The notes: generated from the letters alone by a model not told the origin. A DNA stretch of 64,000 nucleotides from an uncultured Tenacibaculum sp. (GCA_947498055.1 CANMJA010000015.1:1-64000); one strand, 5' to 3'; shown: positions 8,188 to 16,508, counted from the first letter of the stretch. Made by a program: numbers and translations.

Positions 8188-8207
8188 AAGTTTAAAATAC
8201 CAAAGAT

Positions 8208-8699
8208 ATGTATACCATAAAATTTGAAGATTTTATTGGAAAAAAATTGTCAGAAATTAATTCAATAATGGAAACTGATTTTAAAAATGATCTATCAAGT
8301 ATTAAAACTCTCTATTTTGCTCATTTTGATTCTTATAAAAGCTACTACGGAATGAATTATGATACTCTTTCGATAGTAATAGACGAAAATAATATTGTAA
8401 CGTCATTAACAATTCATTTTAAAAATATTATAGATGTTAATTTTTTTAACTCTTTCAATATGAATTATGATGTACCCGATAAGATGTATGTTATAGAAAG
8501 TAAAAAAATTATTAGTGAAAGTAAAACAGGATACCAACATCTAAGTCAAGGTGAGTTAAAAATGAAAGAAGCTACATTTAGTGAGAACCCTTTTCTTATT
8601 CTTTGGAATAAAAAAAAATATCAAATTAAGATTCTAAATAGAGAGGGCTTTTTAGAGGCTAGTCAATTAACTTTTAGATTACCAACAGATCAATTTTAA
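8208..8699 (+). CDS. Hypothetical cytoplasmic, immunity-like protein
   Basis: Unrecognised 163-aa protein without signal peptide. The N-terminus (MYTIKFEDFIGKKLSEINSI) and an alternating beta-strand pattern (LSIVIDENNIVTSLTIHFKN) suggest a compact alpha/beta domain. It follows a truncated immunity-like gene and precedes a terminator, so it is probably an orphan immunity gene, although the function is inferred from context only. Confidence 0.55.
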   Translation: MYTIKFEDFIGKKLSEINSIMETDFKNDLSSIKTLYFAHFDSYKSYYGMNYDTLSIVIDENNIVTSLTIHFKNIIDVNFFNSFNMNYDVPDKMYVIESKKIISESKTGYQHLSQGELKMKEATFSENPFLILWNKKKYQIKILNREGFLEASQLTFRLPTDQF

Positions 8700-8727
8700 A
8701 CATTAATATTCTGTTACTTTAATTCAT

Positions 8728-8756
8728 AAAACCACCTTTAATAATAGGGTGGTTTT
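8728..8756 (+). terminator. Terminator after the second immunity-like gene
   Basis: A 9-bp stem (AAAACCACC and GGTGGTTTT) with an 11-nt loop and a T run, about 30 bases after the stop codon. The following 440 bases carry no supported gene: only a partial dispersed repeat and a half-site like the XRE operator (CAAAATTGTGA at about 8917-8927). Confidence 0.75.
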
Positions 8757-9023
8757 AATGATTTTATTGATCTCAAAAATAGTTTAAAAAAATAGTTTTT
8801 AGCGTATTTAGCATTAGCTTTTAGAAACCTTCCTTGCATTTATAGAGTATCATTATTCAAGAAATAATATCCGATTTATCAGGTATCCTTATTGTGAATT
8901 GATTTCAAAATTGTGATACTAAAGAACTAAATTTATATAAATTGTTTTATGGGAAGTAGCATTCTTAATAGAAATTACTTGTTTATATTAAAAGTGTATA
9001 CAGATAATTTGGTAACTGAGTGG

Positions 9024-9090
9024 GGTCGAAGTACATTTTTTATTCTGTTATCTCTTCATAAAAAAAATACTACCATTGACATCTTTTTTA
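9024..9090 (+). repeat. Dispersed intergenic repeat, partial copy
   Basis: The stretch from GTCGAAGTACATTTTTTATT to CATTGACATCTTTTTTA matches the outer part of the repeats near 15.1 kb (same strand) and 38.2 kb (opposite strand). A 71-codon open frame across it is regarded as accidental. Only one end of the element is present. Confidence 0.6.
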
Positions 9091-9198
9091 TCAATAGACC
9101 GAAAAATAAAACTCATTTTTGTTATCAATTCTCCTTGGAAAAAAACATGGAATTTCCGAGCTAATATATACGAAAATTTTAGTCGTAAATGGTATTTA

Positions 9199-9999
9199 TT
9201 ACTTCCTTTTAAGTTGAGCAAGTAATTCTTTTGCCTCTTTATCTTTAAAGTTTTTAGGATCGTTTATTATAATTTGTAATTCTTGTTTTGCTAAAGTTAA
9301 GTTGTTTGTTTTAAGATAAGATAAAGCTAAATACCAATGTGCCTTAAAAGCATCTAAAGTATCTTTTAGAAGTAATTCTTTAAAAATACGTACAGCTTCC
9401 TCTTTTTTATTTAGCTCTAAATTCAAAATACCTTCATACAATAGGAGTTGAGGGTCTAAAGAAGAAGTTGTTTTTTGTTTGTGTGTTTCTAAAAGCAATA
9501 AAGATTTTTTATATTTTTTTTGTCTAAAAAGTGTTTCTATACTTGTAAAATCATTTGTATTTCCTCTTAAAGTTAAAGAAGGAAGTTCTTTCCAATCGTT
9601 TTTAAATTCAGCATATAAATCGATGTTTGTTTCATTTGTTTTCAATAAGAAAAAACCGATAATAAAGATAGCAGCAATAGAACCTGCCGTTAAAATGAAT
9701 TTCCGAATTCTTAGTGGAGTGTGTTTTTGAGAAAAATAAATTTCCGCTTCTTCAGCGATTGTGTTTTTAATGTTTTTACCTTTTTCACTTCTTAAAAAAG
9801 CTAAAGATCTATCTATTTTAGGATGTTTTAAAGAAGAGGTTTCAATGTTCCAATCCGCATCATTATAAATAACCTGCATTTCTTTATAAATCTCAACAGC
9901 TTCTTTTAATTCTTCATTGGTATTCATTTCTTTTATAAACAACGCTCGTTCTTCTTTATTCATTTCGTTGTTAAGAAATCGTTCTATATTGGTATCCAT
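9199..9999 (-). CDS. Anti-sigma factor with C-terminal TPR domain
   Basis: Single-pass membrane protein of 266 aa, probable anti-sigma factor for the ECF sigma encoded 26 bases upstream. Residues 1-95 are cytoplasmic and begin like Bacteroidota anti-sigma factors (IERFLNNEMNKEERALFIKE); a membrane helix lies at about 101-119; the periplasmic part (about 150-260) carries two or three TPR-like helical pairs (LLLYEGILNLELNKKEEAVR, AHWYLALSYLKTNNLTLAKQ). The periplasmic TPR could sense a protein signal such as the TPR-CHAT or S8 protease products encoded divergently (inference). There is no zinc-binding HxxxCxxC motif. Confidence 0.75.
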   Translation of the reverse strand: MDTNIERFLNNEMNKEERALFIKEMNTNEELKEAVEIYKEMQVIYNDADWNIETSSLKHPKIDRSLAFLRSEKGKNIKNTIAEEAEIYFSQKHTPLRIRKFILTAGSIAAIFIIGFFLLKTNETNIDLYAEFKNDWKELPSLTLRGNTNDFTSIETLFRQKKYKKSLLLLETHKQKTTSSLDPQLLLYEGILNLELNKKEEAVRIFKELLLKDTLDAFKAHWYLALSYLKTNNLTLAKQELQIIINDPKNFKDKEAKELLAQLKRK

Positions 10000-10025
10000 T
10001 TATTTATCTTTTAGAGGGAATCAAG

Positions 10026-10586
10026 TTAAAAATGTTTTAAATCTACATAACGTCTATCCGATTGAATGAGGTTTTTTAATTTAGATTTACATTTAAAAAT
10101 TCGTTGTTTTACAGTGTTTTCAGTTGCATAATTCTTTAATGAAGCGATCTCTTTATAAGATGTTTTTTTAAAGAAGAGTTGTAATAATTCTCTGCAATTT
10201 TCAGAAATTTCTTGTAACTTTTCTTTAAAAAGTTCCCATTTTTCTTGTTCAAAAGAACTTCTAGCGATATCTATATCATCACTTACAAGATGCATAGTAT
10301 CATCATTGGTTACCCTTAATTTTTGTTTTTTTGCTTCTCGTATCCATAAATTTTTACAAATGACTATAAAATAACCATCAAAACTAGAAGTAATATTAAA
10401 ATTAGTGTCTTGTGCTCTCGTAGATAATTGAATCAATGCTTTTTGCATAATGTCTTTAGCATCTTCTTCACTACCATCTCTTTGTAAAATATGTTTTTTA
10501 ACTTTAGGATATAACTGGGCGTAAATTTTTCTAATACCTACATTATCACCAGTTCGTATGCTTTGTAAAAAATATTCACTATTCAT
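10026..10586 (-). CDS. ECF-type RNA polymerase sigma factor
   Basis: Sigma-70 family, ECF subgroup, 186 aa. Region 2 is visible at about residues 10-85 (SEEDAKDIMQKALIQL, SFDGYFIVICKNLWIREAKK) and region 4 at about 125-180 (NCRELLQLFFKKTSYKEIAS, then a recognition helix ending RIFKCKSKLKN). It is co-transcribed with the anti-sigma gene and diverges from an S8 protease gene. It probably recognises the GGTAACC-N16-CTCCTTA promoters found before the S8 gene and the lipoprotein gene at 15524. No copy of that motif precedes its own start, so the operon is probably driven by a housekeeping promoter. Confidence 0.9.
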   Translation of the reverse strand: MNSEYFLQSIRTGDNVGIRKIYAQLYPKVKKHILQRDGSEEDAKDIMQKALIQLSTRAQDTNFNITSSFDGYFIVICKNLWIREAKKQKLRVTNDDTMHLVSDDIDIARSSFEQEKWELFKEKLQEISENCRELLQLFFKKTSYKEIASLKNYATENTVKQRIFKCKSKLKNLIQSDRRYVDLKHF

Positions 10587-10721
10587 TTATGTTCTTTATA
10601 GAGTAATTGTTTGGTTGCTAAATTAATTTCTTTCTAACAGCTCTTAAAGGAGAAAAACACCAAACAAAATATAGTGAATTTCATAATTTTCTTGAAAAAT
10701 AAAAAAAAGAATAAAGATACG

Positions 10722-10751
10722 GGTAACCTTTTTATAAATTCGTTCTCCTTA
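10722..10751 (+). promoter_or_regulatory. Putative ECF sigma promoter before the S8 protease gene
   Basis: GGTAACC, 16 bases, then CTCCTTA, ending 36 bases before the S8 start codon. The same two blocks with identical spacing precede the lipoprotein gene at 15524. Block size and spacing fit -35 and -10 elements of an ECF sigma promoter. Confidence 0.7.
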
Positions 10752-10787
10752 GGTTGAATAAAACAAAAGAAACTTAAAAGTAAGAAG

Positions 10788-12275
10788 ATGAAAAAAGGTA
10801 TAACATTTTTAATCGTATGCGTAATTACAATGTTTTGGGCTTGCTCTCAAGATGAAATTGTAACTAATGAAGAACTTGAAAATAATAGTGAAATAAATAA
10901 AGAAAAGTTTTTAGGTATAAGTTCAAAAAAGCATCCGTTAGCTCCAGATATTGAAAAAAGTCAAGTTGTTATTCAGTACATAAATAAAGAAATAAGTAAA
11001 GAAGACGTTAAATCTTTTTTAGAGAACAAATATTATTTTAAAGTAAAAGAAGGTGGGGTTAGAAAATGTAATTGTGATGATAAAAGTATTGAATTATGGA
11101 CTATAGATATTTCTAATCCTAAATTTGGAGGAGTGGAAACTTTAATAGGGTCACATGATGTGGATGAAGATGAGAAAGCTGATGTGAATGCAGATTTTCA
11201 GTTTTCTCTTTTTGTAAAAGAAGGAAATGAAACTTTAATGAGAGAATATACAAATTCAATAGAAAAAATGGTACACGATAATAATTCTGAAGATAGAGTG
11301 AATATAGCGGTTATAGATACAGGAATTGATTATGATTATTTTGATGCAGAATTTTTATATAATGCATCTAATGATACTTCAGATTGTTTAGGAAGAGAAG
11401 TGTCTGGATGGGATTTTGTAAATAATGATTATGATTCTAGAGATGATCATGGACACGGGACTTTTGTGACAGCAATTATAAGAGATATTTTAAATGAAGA
11501 AAATATACCTTATCAAATACTACCGATTAAAGCATTTGATAGTAATGGTAAAGGAACTTATTTTGATATACTTTGTGGTTTAAAACATGTAGCTTCAAAA
11601 AACAAACCTTTTTTAGTGAATTGTAGCTTTGGATTTTATAATTTAAAAAACCAATTGATATTTGAAAATATAGTAGAAAGAAACGCAAATAATTTATTAT
11701 TAATGGCTTCTGCAGGAAATGATAATGAAAATACAGATTCAGAAGGAAGTGAGCATTTTCCTTCAGGTTACAAATCAGATAATGTGTTAGCAGTTGGTGG
11801 TTTTGTAGATATTTCTTCTGAAGGGCATTATTCTAGCATTGCTTTGGGAGATCTCTATATAGGTGGTTATGATTTGGCTCCCATGTCTAATTATGGAAAT
11901 ACAAGTATTGATGTGGTTGCTTCTTTTGAGTATAATTTAACTTTGCGAAGAGAGGTTATAAAGGATTTAACTTTTTCTAGAAGAAGTAGAAGTTTTCCTA
12001 AAAATAACTCTACAATTGACGAAATAGAGGAAGGAATCAGTAGATACCCATTACAAGGAACTTCATTTTCTTGCCCTATTGTTACCGCTAGAGCAGCAGC
12101 AGTTTATTATAGAAATCCTGTTTTACCAAGAGTATTAAAAAACAATGTAATTAATACAAGTTATAGAAATACTAGTTTAAGAAATAAAATAAAAAATAGT
12201 AATATTATACTTAAGGGACACTATAGAGTACCAAATCCTATTGGACCTTCACCAATTGGACCATCTCCTATGTAG
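10788..12275 (+). CDS. Subtilisin-like (S8) serine protease lipoprotein
   Basis: Lipid-anchored S8 family protease of 495 aa. The lipobox puts the lipidated residue at Cys19 (MFWACSQDE); acidic residues right after the Cys resemble the Bacteroidota lipoprotein export signal, suggesting surface exposure (inference). A propeptide-like region (about 40-165) precedes the catalytic domain with Asp177 (AVIDTGID), His223 (DDHGHGTF) and Ser426 (LQGTSFSCP), plus the oxyanion-side Asn in MASAGNDN. The C-terminus ends in short Pro-Ile-Gly-Pro-Ser repeats. It faces the sigma/anti-sigma operon and is followed by the CHAT protease gene, so the four genes probably form one regulated proteolytic system. Confidence 0.85.
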   Translation: MKKGITFLIVCVITMFWACSQDEIVTNEELENNSEINKEKFLGISSKKHPLAPDIEKSQVVIQYINKEISKEDVKSFLENKYYFKVKEGGVRKCNCDDKSIELWTIDISNPKFGGVETLIGSHDVDEDEKADVNADFQFSLFVKEGNETLMREYTNSIEKMVHDNNSEDRVNIAVIDTGIDYDYFDAEFLYNASNDTSDCLGREVSGWDFVNNDYDSRDDHGHGTFVTAIIRDILNEENIPYQILPIKAFDSNGKGTYFDILCGLKHVASKNKPFLVNCSFGFYNLKNQLIFENIVERNANNLLLMASAGNDNENTDSEGSEHFPSGYKSDNVLAVGGFVDISSEGHYSSIALGDLYIGGYDLAPMSNYGNTSIDVVASFEYNLTLRREVIKDLTFSRRSRSFPKNNSTIDEIEEGISRYPLQGTSFSCPIVTARAAAVYYRNPVLPRVLKNNVINTSYRNTSLRNKIKNSNIILKGHYRVPNPIGPSPIGPSPM

Positions 12276-12301
12276 AAAAATTTAAGGATTTATATATGGT
12301 A

Positions 12302-12348
12302 AAGAACTCTGAATTTTATATTTTTAAAATATGAAATTCAGAGTTCTT
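12302..12348 (+). promoter_or_regulatory. 22-bp hairpin enclosing the CHAT start codon
   Basis: Positions 12302-12323 pair with 12327-12348 over 22 consecutive pairs (one T-G wobble, 3-nt loop). The ATG of the CHAT gene (12331-12333) lies within the right arm. There is no T tract, so it is not a standard terminator; read-through RNA from the S8 gene would have its CHAT start codon hidden. It could act as a translational switch or RNase processing site (inference). Confidence 0.6.
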
Positions 12349-15081
12349 ATATTTACACTATTCCTTTTTTTTTTAAGCCCTTTTTCAGTTTATACACAAC
12401 AATATTTAGATAGTTTAAAAGTTGTTTTACGATCTAAAATATCAAACTCGATAAAAGAAAAAAGAGTAAAAAATTTTATAACGAATAATAAAAGTAAGAT
12501 TCCTGTAAAAGAACTAGCAAATTGCTACCATGAGTATGGAAAATGGTTTTTTTTGAGAGAAGAGAAAAATGAAACATATTTAAAAAAAGCTATTTTCTTT
12601 ACAGAAAAAGCATTGCGTTTAAAGTTAAATAATAATGCAACCTCTAAATCAATAAAAGCGACGTTATATAATTTGGGGTATTTTTATTCCTTACAAAAGA
12701 ATTATTTTAAAGCAATTGAATATTATCAGCAAATTAAAGAATTTTCTGATGTAGATTTAAATACATTAAAGTCTTTAAGATCCCTTTCTGTAAATTATGC
12801 AAAAACAGGAGATTTTTATAAAGCTCTAAATAATTTAAATACACTGATAGATCTTTCATCTAGAGATACACTTTGGAGAGAAAAAACATTGCAAGCTTAT
12901 GAATATAGAGCTGTAGTTTATTCTGATATGGGAAGAAAGCAGTTTTCAGAAAGGATAAAAGAAGATGTTAAAAGAGGAGATTCCATATTAAATTTATTAA
13001 CGAAAAAGAGAACAAGATATCATAGTCGACTAGATCAAATTGAGGGAAATAGATTATTGAAGAATGGAAATTATAAAGAAGCTATCGTCTTTTTTGAAAG
13101 AATATTAAAAGGAATTAATCCGAAAGATTCTACAAATATAGCAAGAACACAAAATAGCCTGGGTGTTTTATATACAGGTTTTAATGATTATAAAAAAGCT
13201 TTTTTAAATTTTGATAAGGCAATTTTATATGATCGGTTTTATTCGCCTATTTATGAAAATAGAGGAGATATTTATGTAAAAGAAAAAGAATACGAATTAG
13301 GGTTAAAAGAATACCAAAAAGCAATTAATACATTATTAATAAATGAAAGATTAAAAGTTAATGATGCAATTCCTCAGAAAAAATTAGAAGAAGTAAAAGA
13401 GAAATATTATTTATTGCATCATTTGATTCAAAAAGCAAAAGCATTTGTTGGGTATTATCATCATGATAAAAAAAAAGAACATTTAAAAGATGCTTTATCA
13501 ACGTTTGAAACTGCCGATAAATTAATAGATATTATTCGTTTTGAAAGTACAGAGGTACAATCTAAATTATTTTGGAGAGAACAAGGTGCTTCTCTATACT
13601 TAGGAGCAGTGGAAGTTTGTCATTTATTGAACAAGCCAGAAAAAGCATTGTATTTTATGGAGAAAAATAAAGCAATTCTATTATTAGAAGATATTTCTAA
13701 TTACCAAGCTGTAGAAAATGCAAAACTTCCATTAGATCTTGCCAATAAAGAATTTCAATTAAAAAGTAAGATTAATACACTAGAAAGTAGGTTGCAATTA
13801 GTTTCTAAAAAAGAAAGTAGTATGCTTGATACTATCAAAAGAGAACTGTACTTGTCTAAAAGAAAATATGCATCTTTTGTAGATTCATTAGTGTCAGTAT
13901 ATCCAGAATATGGTAAGTATAAAAAACGATTACCAGTAATTTCATATAAAGAAGCGATAAAAGAAAGTAAAAACAAAAACACCTATTTTTTACAATATAT
14001 AACTAATGATACATCGGGATACGGATTGTTAATTGGCCCTGCTGAATCTGAGTTTTTTAAAATGGAAAAAATGGATAGTGTACCAACAGAACTTAAAAAG
14101 CTACAACGTTTAGTATCTCAAAAAATAAATACTAAACAACAAAAAAAAGAATATCAGAATATAGCCAAAGTAATATTTGATAAATTAATACCACAAAAAA
14201 TATTTCAAAAAATAAAAGATAAAGAAGTCATTATAATTCCAGATTATAGATTGCAAAAAATTTCTTTTGAAACACTAATTACAACTAATGAATCCGATAG
14301 TTATTTAATAAAAGACGCAACGATAAGTTATGCGTATTCAATATCTCATTTAAAAAATAATAATACCATAAAAAGAATTGCTAAAAAAGGGTTTTTGGCA
14401 GTTGCACCTGTTGATTTTTCAATGTTAAATTTACCATCACTGCATTATACATTATCAGAAGTAAATACAACGAAAAGTATTTTTAAGGGAGAAGTTTTAT
14501 TAAAAGAGCAAGCAAATAAGAATAACTTTTTAGAAAAAGGAAACGCTTATAAAGGATTGCATTTAGCAACACATGCTGAGGTAGGTAATTCTGAACAACC
14601 TTGGATTGCTTTTAATGACGAAAAATTGTCTTTGCAAGAAATTTATGGTTATAAAAATGAACATGAGTTAGTTACATTAAGTGCCTGTAAAACTTCATTA
14701 GGAGCACTGCAGTTAGGGGAAGGAGTAATGAGTTTAGCAAGAGGATTCTTTTATGGTGGAGCAAAAAGTGTGGTTTCTAGCCTTTGGTCATCTAACGATA
14801 AAACCAATGAAAAAATAATTGTTGATTTTTATAAAAACCTTAAAAATGGGGTTTCCAAAAGTAAAGCGTTAAGAAATGCAAAACTATCTTACTTAAAAAA
14901 CCACGATGGTATTGATGCCTCACCTTTTTATTGGGGAGGTTATATCTTAATTGGTGATGCTAATGTGGTAGATTTAAGTGCTGGTTTTTTTAACTGGAAT
15001 TATGTTATAGTAGGTTTGTTTGTTCTATTAATTGTTATTGTAGTTTTCTTTAAAAGAAAAGCTTTGACTAATAAAAAATAA
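12331..15081 (+). CDS. Membrane-anchored TPR-CHAT caspase-like protease
   Basis: Protein of 916 aa with an N-terminal signal peptide (residues 1-22), a long run of TPR-type repeats (about 75-460, e.g. ATLYNLGYFYSLQKNYFKAI), a coiled-coil linker, a C-terminal CHAT domain (about 545-875) and a membrane helix (about 885-908) followed by a lysine-rich cytoplasmic end. The caspase-like dyad is His748 (LHLATHAE) and Cys786 (LSACKTSLG), followed by the family's GEGVMSLARGFFYGG block. The peptidase therefore faces the periplasm. CHAT proteases usually cleave a specific partner when a sensor domain is engaged; here the neighbours (S8 lipoprotein, TPR anti-sigma factor) are candidate partners. The start codon is buried in a hairpin. 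Confidence 0.85.
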   Translation: MKFRVLIFTLFLFFLSPFSVYTQQYLDSLKVVLRSKISNSIKEKRVKNFITNNKSKIPVKELANCYHEYGKWFFLREEKNETYLKKAIFFTEKALRLKLNNNATSKSIKATLYNLGYFYSLQKNYFKAIEYYQQIKEFSDVDLNTLKSLRSLSVNYAKTGDFYKALNNLNTLIDLSSRDTLWREKTLQAYEYRAVVYSDMGRKQFSERIKEDVKRGDSILNLLTKKRTRYHSRLDQIEGNRLLKNGNYKEAIVFFERILKGINPKDSTNIARTQNSLGVLYTGFNDYKKAFLNFDKAILYDRFYSPIYENRGDIYVKEKEYELGLKEYQKAINTLLINERLKVNDAIPQKKLEEVKEKYYLLHHLIQKAKAFVGYYHHDKKKEHLKDALSTFETADKLIDIIRFESTEVQSKLFWREQGASLYLGAVEVCHLLNKPEKALYFMEKNKAILLLEDISNYQAVENAKLPLDLANKEFQLKSKINTLESRLQLVSKKESSMLDTIKRELYLSKRKYASFVDSLVSVYPEYGKYKKRLPVISYKEAIKESKNKNTYFLQYITNDTSGYGLLIGPAESEFFKMEKMDSVPTELKKLQRLVSQKINTKQQKKEYQNIAKVIFDKLIPQKIFQKIKDKEVIIIPDYRLQKISFETLITTNESDSYLIKDATISYAYSISHLKNNNTIKRIAKKGFLAVAPVDFSMLNLPSLHYTLSEVNTTKSIFKGEVLLKEQANKNNFLEKGNAYKGLHLATHAEVGNSEQPWIAFNDEKLSLQEIYGYKNEHELVTLSACKTSLGALQLGEGVMSLARGFFYGGAKSVVSSLWSSNDKTNEKIIVDFYKNLKNGVSKSKALRNAKLSYLKNHDGIDASPFYWGGYILIGDANVVDLSAGFFNWNYVIVGLFVLLIVIVVFFKRKALTNKK

Positions 15082-15110
15082 TACATCTTACTGTTTAAAT
15101 ATTCACATTG

Positions 15111-15355
15111 TCACTTCGAGTACATTTTTTATTACGTTATTTCTTTATAAAAAACACTGTCATTGGTAGTTGTTTTAATTCATTGTTTGTTAGTTTTTTA
15201 AGGGTTGGTTTTAAAGTAGGATTTCTCGTTTTTTCTTGACGAAAATACTTCGACTATCGCTCAATACAAGAAAGCAAAAATTAAGGTAGATGATAAAAAT
15301 TTAAAAAATGCTATGGCATCACCAACTACAGATAAAAAGAACTCGTCACATACTC
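15111..15355 (+). repeat. Dispersed intergenic repeat, near-complete copy
   Basis: Matches, in the same block order but opposite orientation, the element near 38.1 kb: a TTCGAGTACATTTTTTATT end, CATTGGTAGTTG, ACTTCGACTATCGCTCA, then TAAAAATTTAAAAAATGCTA and AGATAAAAAGAACTCG. No gene is supported here. The rest of the gap before the next gene holds an ECF-type promoter and a palindrome. Confidence 0.65.
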
Positions 15356-15377
15356 AATAAAATTTTTCATTTTCTGG

Positions 15378-15407
15378 GGTAACCTTTTTTAATTATCAAA
15401 CTCCTTA
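15378..15407 (+). promoter_or_regulatory. Putative ECF sigma promoter before the lipoprotein gene
   Basis: GGTAACC, 16 bases, CTCCTTA: the same blocks and spacing as before the S8 protease gene. The start codon is 116 bases downstream, leaving a leader of about 110 bases that contains the TCACAA/TTGTGA palindrome. Confidence 0.7.
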
Positions 15408-15455
15408 AGGCAAATAAACAATTGTTTTAAGGGTTGATCTTCCTTATGTATTCAT

Positions 15456-15471
15456 ATCACAAAGTTGTGAT
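15456..15471. promoter_or_regulatory. Palindrome matching the XRE operators
   Basis: ATCACAA-AG-TTGTGAT, the same half-sites and 2-bp spacing as the two palindromes beside the XRE gene at 1.6 kb. It lies in the 5' leader downstream of the ECF-type promoter, where a bound repressor could block transcription. Confidence 0.5.
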
Positions 15472-15523
15472 CGCTAAAACCGAAAAGCGTAATAGTAGGT
15501 AAAAACTAATTAAAATAGATACA

Positions 15524-16483
15524 ATGAAAAAAATATTTTTAGGCATCTTAATCTCTGTGTTCATGATAGGGTGTCAAGAAGAAGAAGTAATCACAAATAT
15601 TAAAAAAGCAGATACTTCACAAGTTAATTTAGCTAGGTTAGAAAATAAAAACATATTGAACTTTGAAAACTTTGAGGAACTTGAAAAAGCAATTCATGAA
15701 ATATTAGAAAGTGATATAGATATATTAGATAGGTCTATAACCGACTTGAAAGAGAAAGGAAGAATTTCTTTATTACTGGCTTATAACTTAGAAGAGGAAG
15801 AATTAGAGAAATACGGATTAAAAAGAGATGATATCGCTAAAGTTGATACAGGAGATCGTGTTTTATTACATTTATTGAATTCTGAAGGAGAAATTAGTAT
15901 TAATAGAGATATTTATAGAATAGATGGAGATTTTGTTTATATTTTAAAAGAGAACAATGAAGAGATAATAAAAGAATTTTTATCGGAATTTAAAGAGGGC
16001 AGAATAAAAGTAGTTAATAAAAAACTATTAAAATACAGTAACTCTTTACAAGTATATAAGCACGGGAATAATAAAAAAGAAAAATATGCGCCTGTTAAAA
16101 GAACCGAGTATGGAAATTTTCCAAATGACGGAAGTGTACGAGTAAAAGCACGTCAGTTTGAAGGTCATTGGTTTTTTTATAGCTCTGTTGGGGCACTTAC
16201 AAAGACAGAACAATATTGGAATAGCTGGGTAAATGTAGAAACTACTAATAGATTAAAATTTTCTGTATATTTTGAAGCTTTTTCTATTTTTGATCCTCAT
16301 ACACCTTTATTTGGTAAAACACTTAAAGATGATATTATTAAGCGTACTTATGCAATAGATAAGGTATTTGGATTTAGTATAGGATCACCAGCGCCATTAA
16401 CTTTTAAAGCGCAAGATGGTTTAACCCAACACCAAGCAGGATGGTATGGTAATAATTCACATACTGTTAATTTGTATTATTAA
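15524..16483 (+). CDS. Secreted lipoprotein of unknown function
   Basis: Unrecognised 319-aa lipoprotein with its lipobox at Cys17 (FMIGCQEEE); the acidic triplet after the Cys resembles a lipoprotein export signal and suggests surface display. The first half is helical and charged (about residues 30-180). The C-terminal half is rich in aromatic residues and probably beta-sheet (e.g. FEGHWFFYSSVGALTK, GWYGNNSHTVNLYY). It shares the ECF-type promoter of the S8 protease gene and so likely belongs to the same regulon; it could be a substrate, inhibitor or effector of the proteases. A bidirectional terminator follows. Confidence 0.7.
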   Translation: MKKIFLGILISVFMIGCQEEEVITNIKKADTSQVNLARLENKNILNFENFEELEKAIHEILESDIDILDRSITDLKEKGRISLLLAYNLEEEELEKYGLKRDDIAKVDTGDRVLLHLLNSEGEISINRDIYRIDGDFVYILKENNEEIIKEFLSEFKEGRIKVVNKKLLKYSNSLQVYKHGNNKKEKYAPVKRTEYGNFPNDGSVRVKARQFEGHWFFYSSVGALTKTEQYWNSWVNVETTNRLKFSVYFEAFSIFDPHTPLFGKTLKDDIIKRTYAIDKVFGFSIGSPAPLTFKAQDGLTQHQAGWYGNNSHTVNLYY

Positions 16484-16508
16484 ATAGAAAACGATAGTGA
16501 TTTAAATG

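Noticed and set aside
8949..9164. 71-codon open frame
   Set aside because: It covers a partial copy of the dispersed repeat, has no recognisable domain or good start context, and similar sequence elsewhere is non-coding.
12331..15081. TPR-CHAT of a type III-E CRISPR (Craspase) system
   Set aside because: No cas genes or repeat array are present, and the protein has a signal peptide and a C-terminal membrane helix, so its protease domain is outside the cytoplasm.
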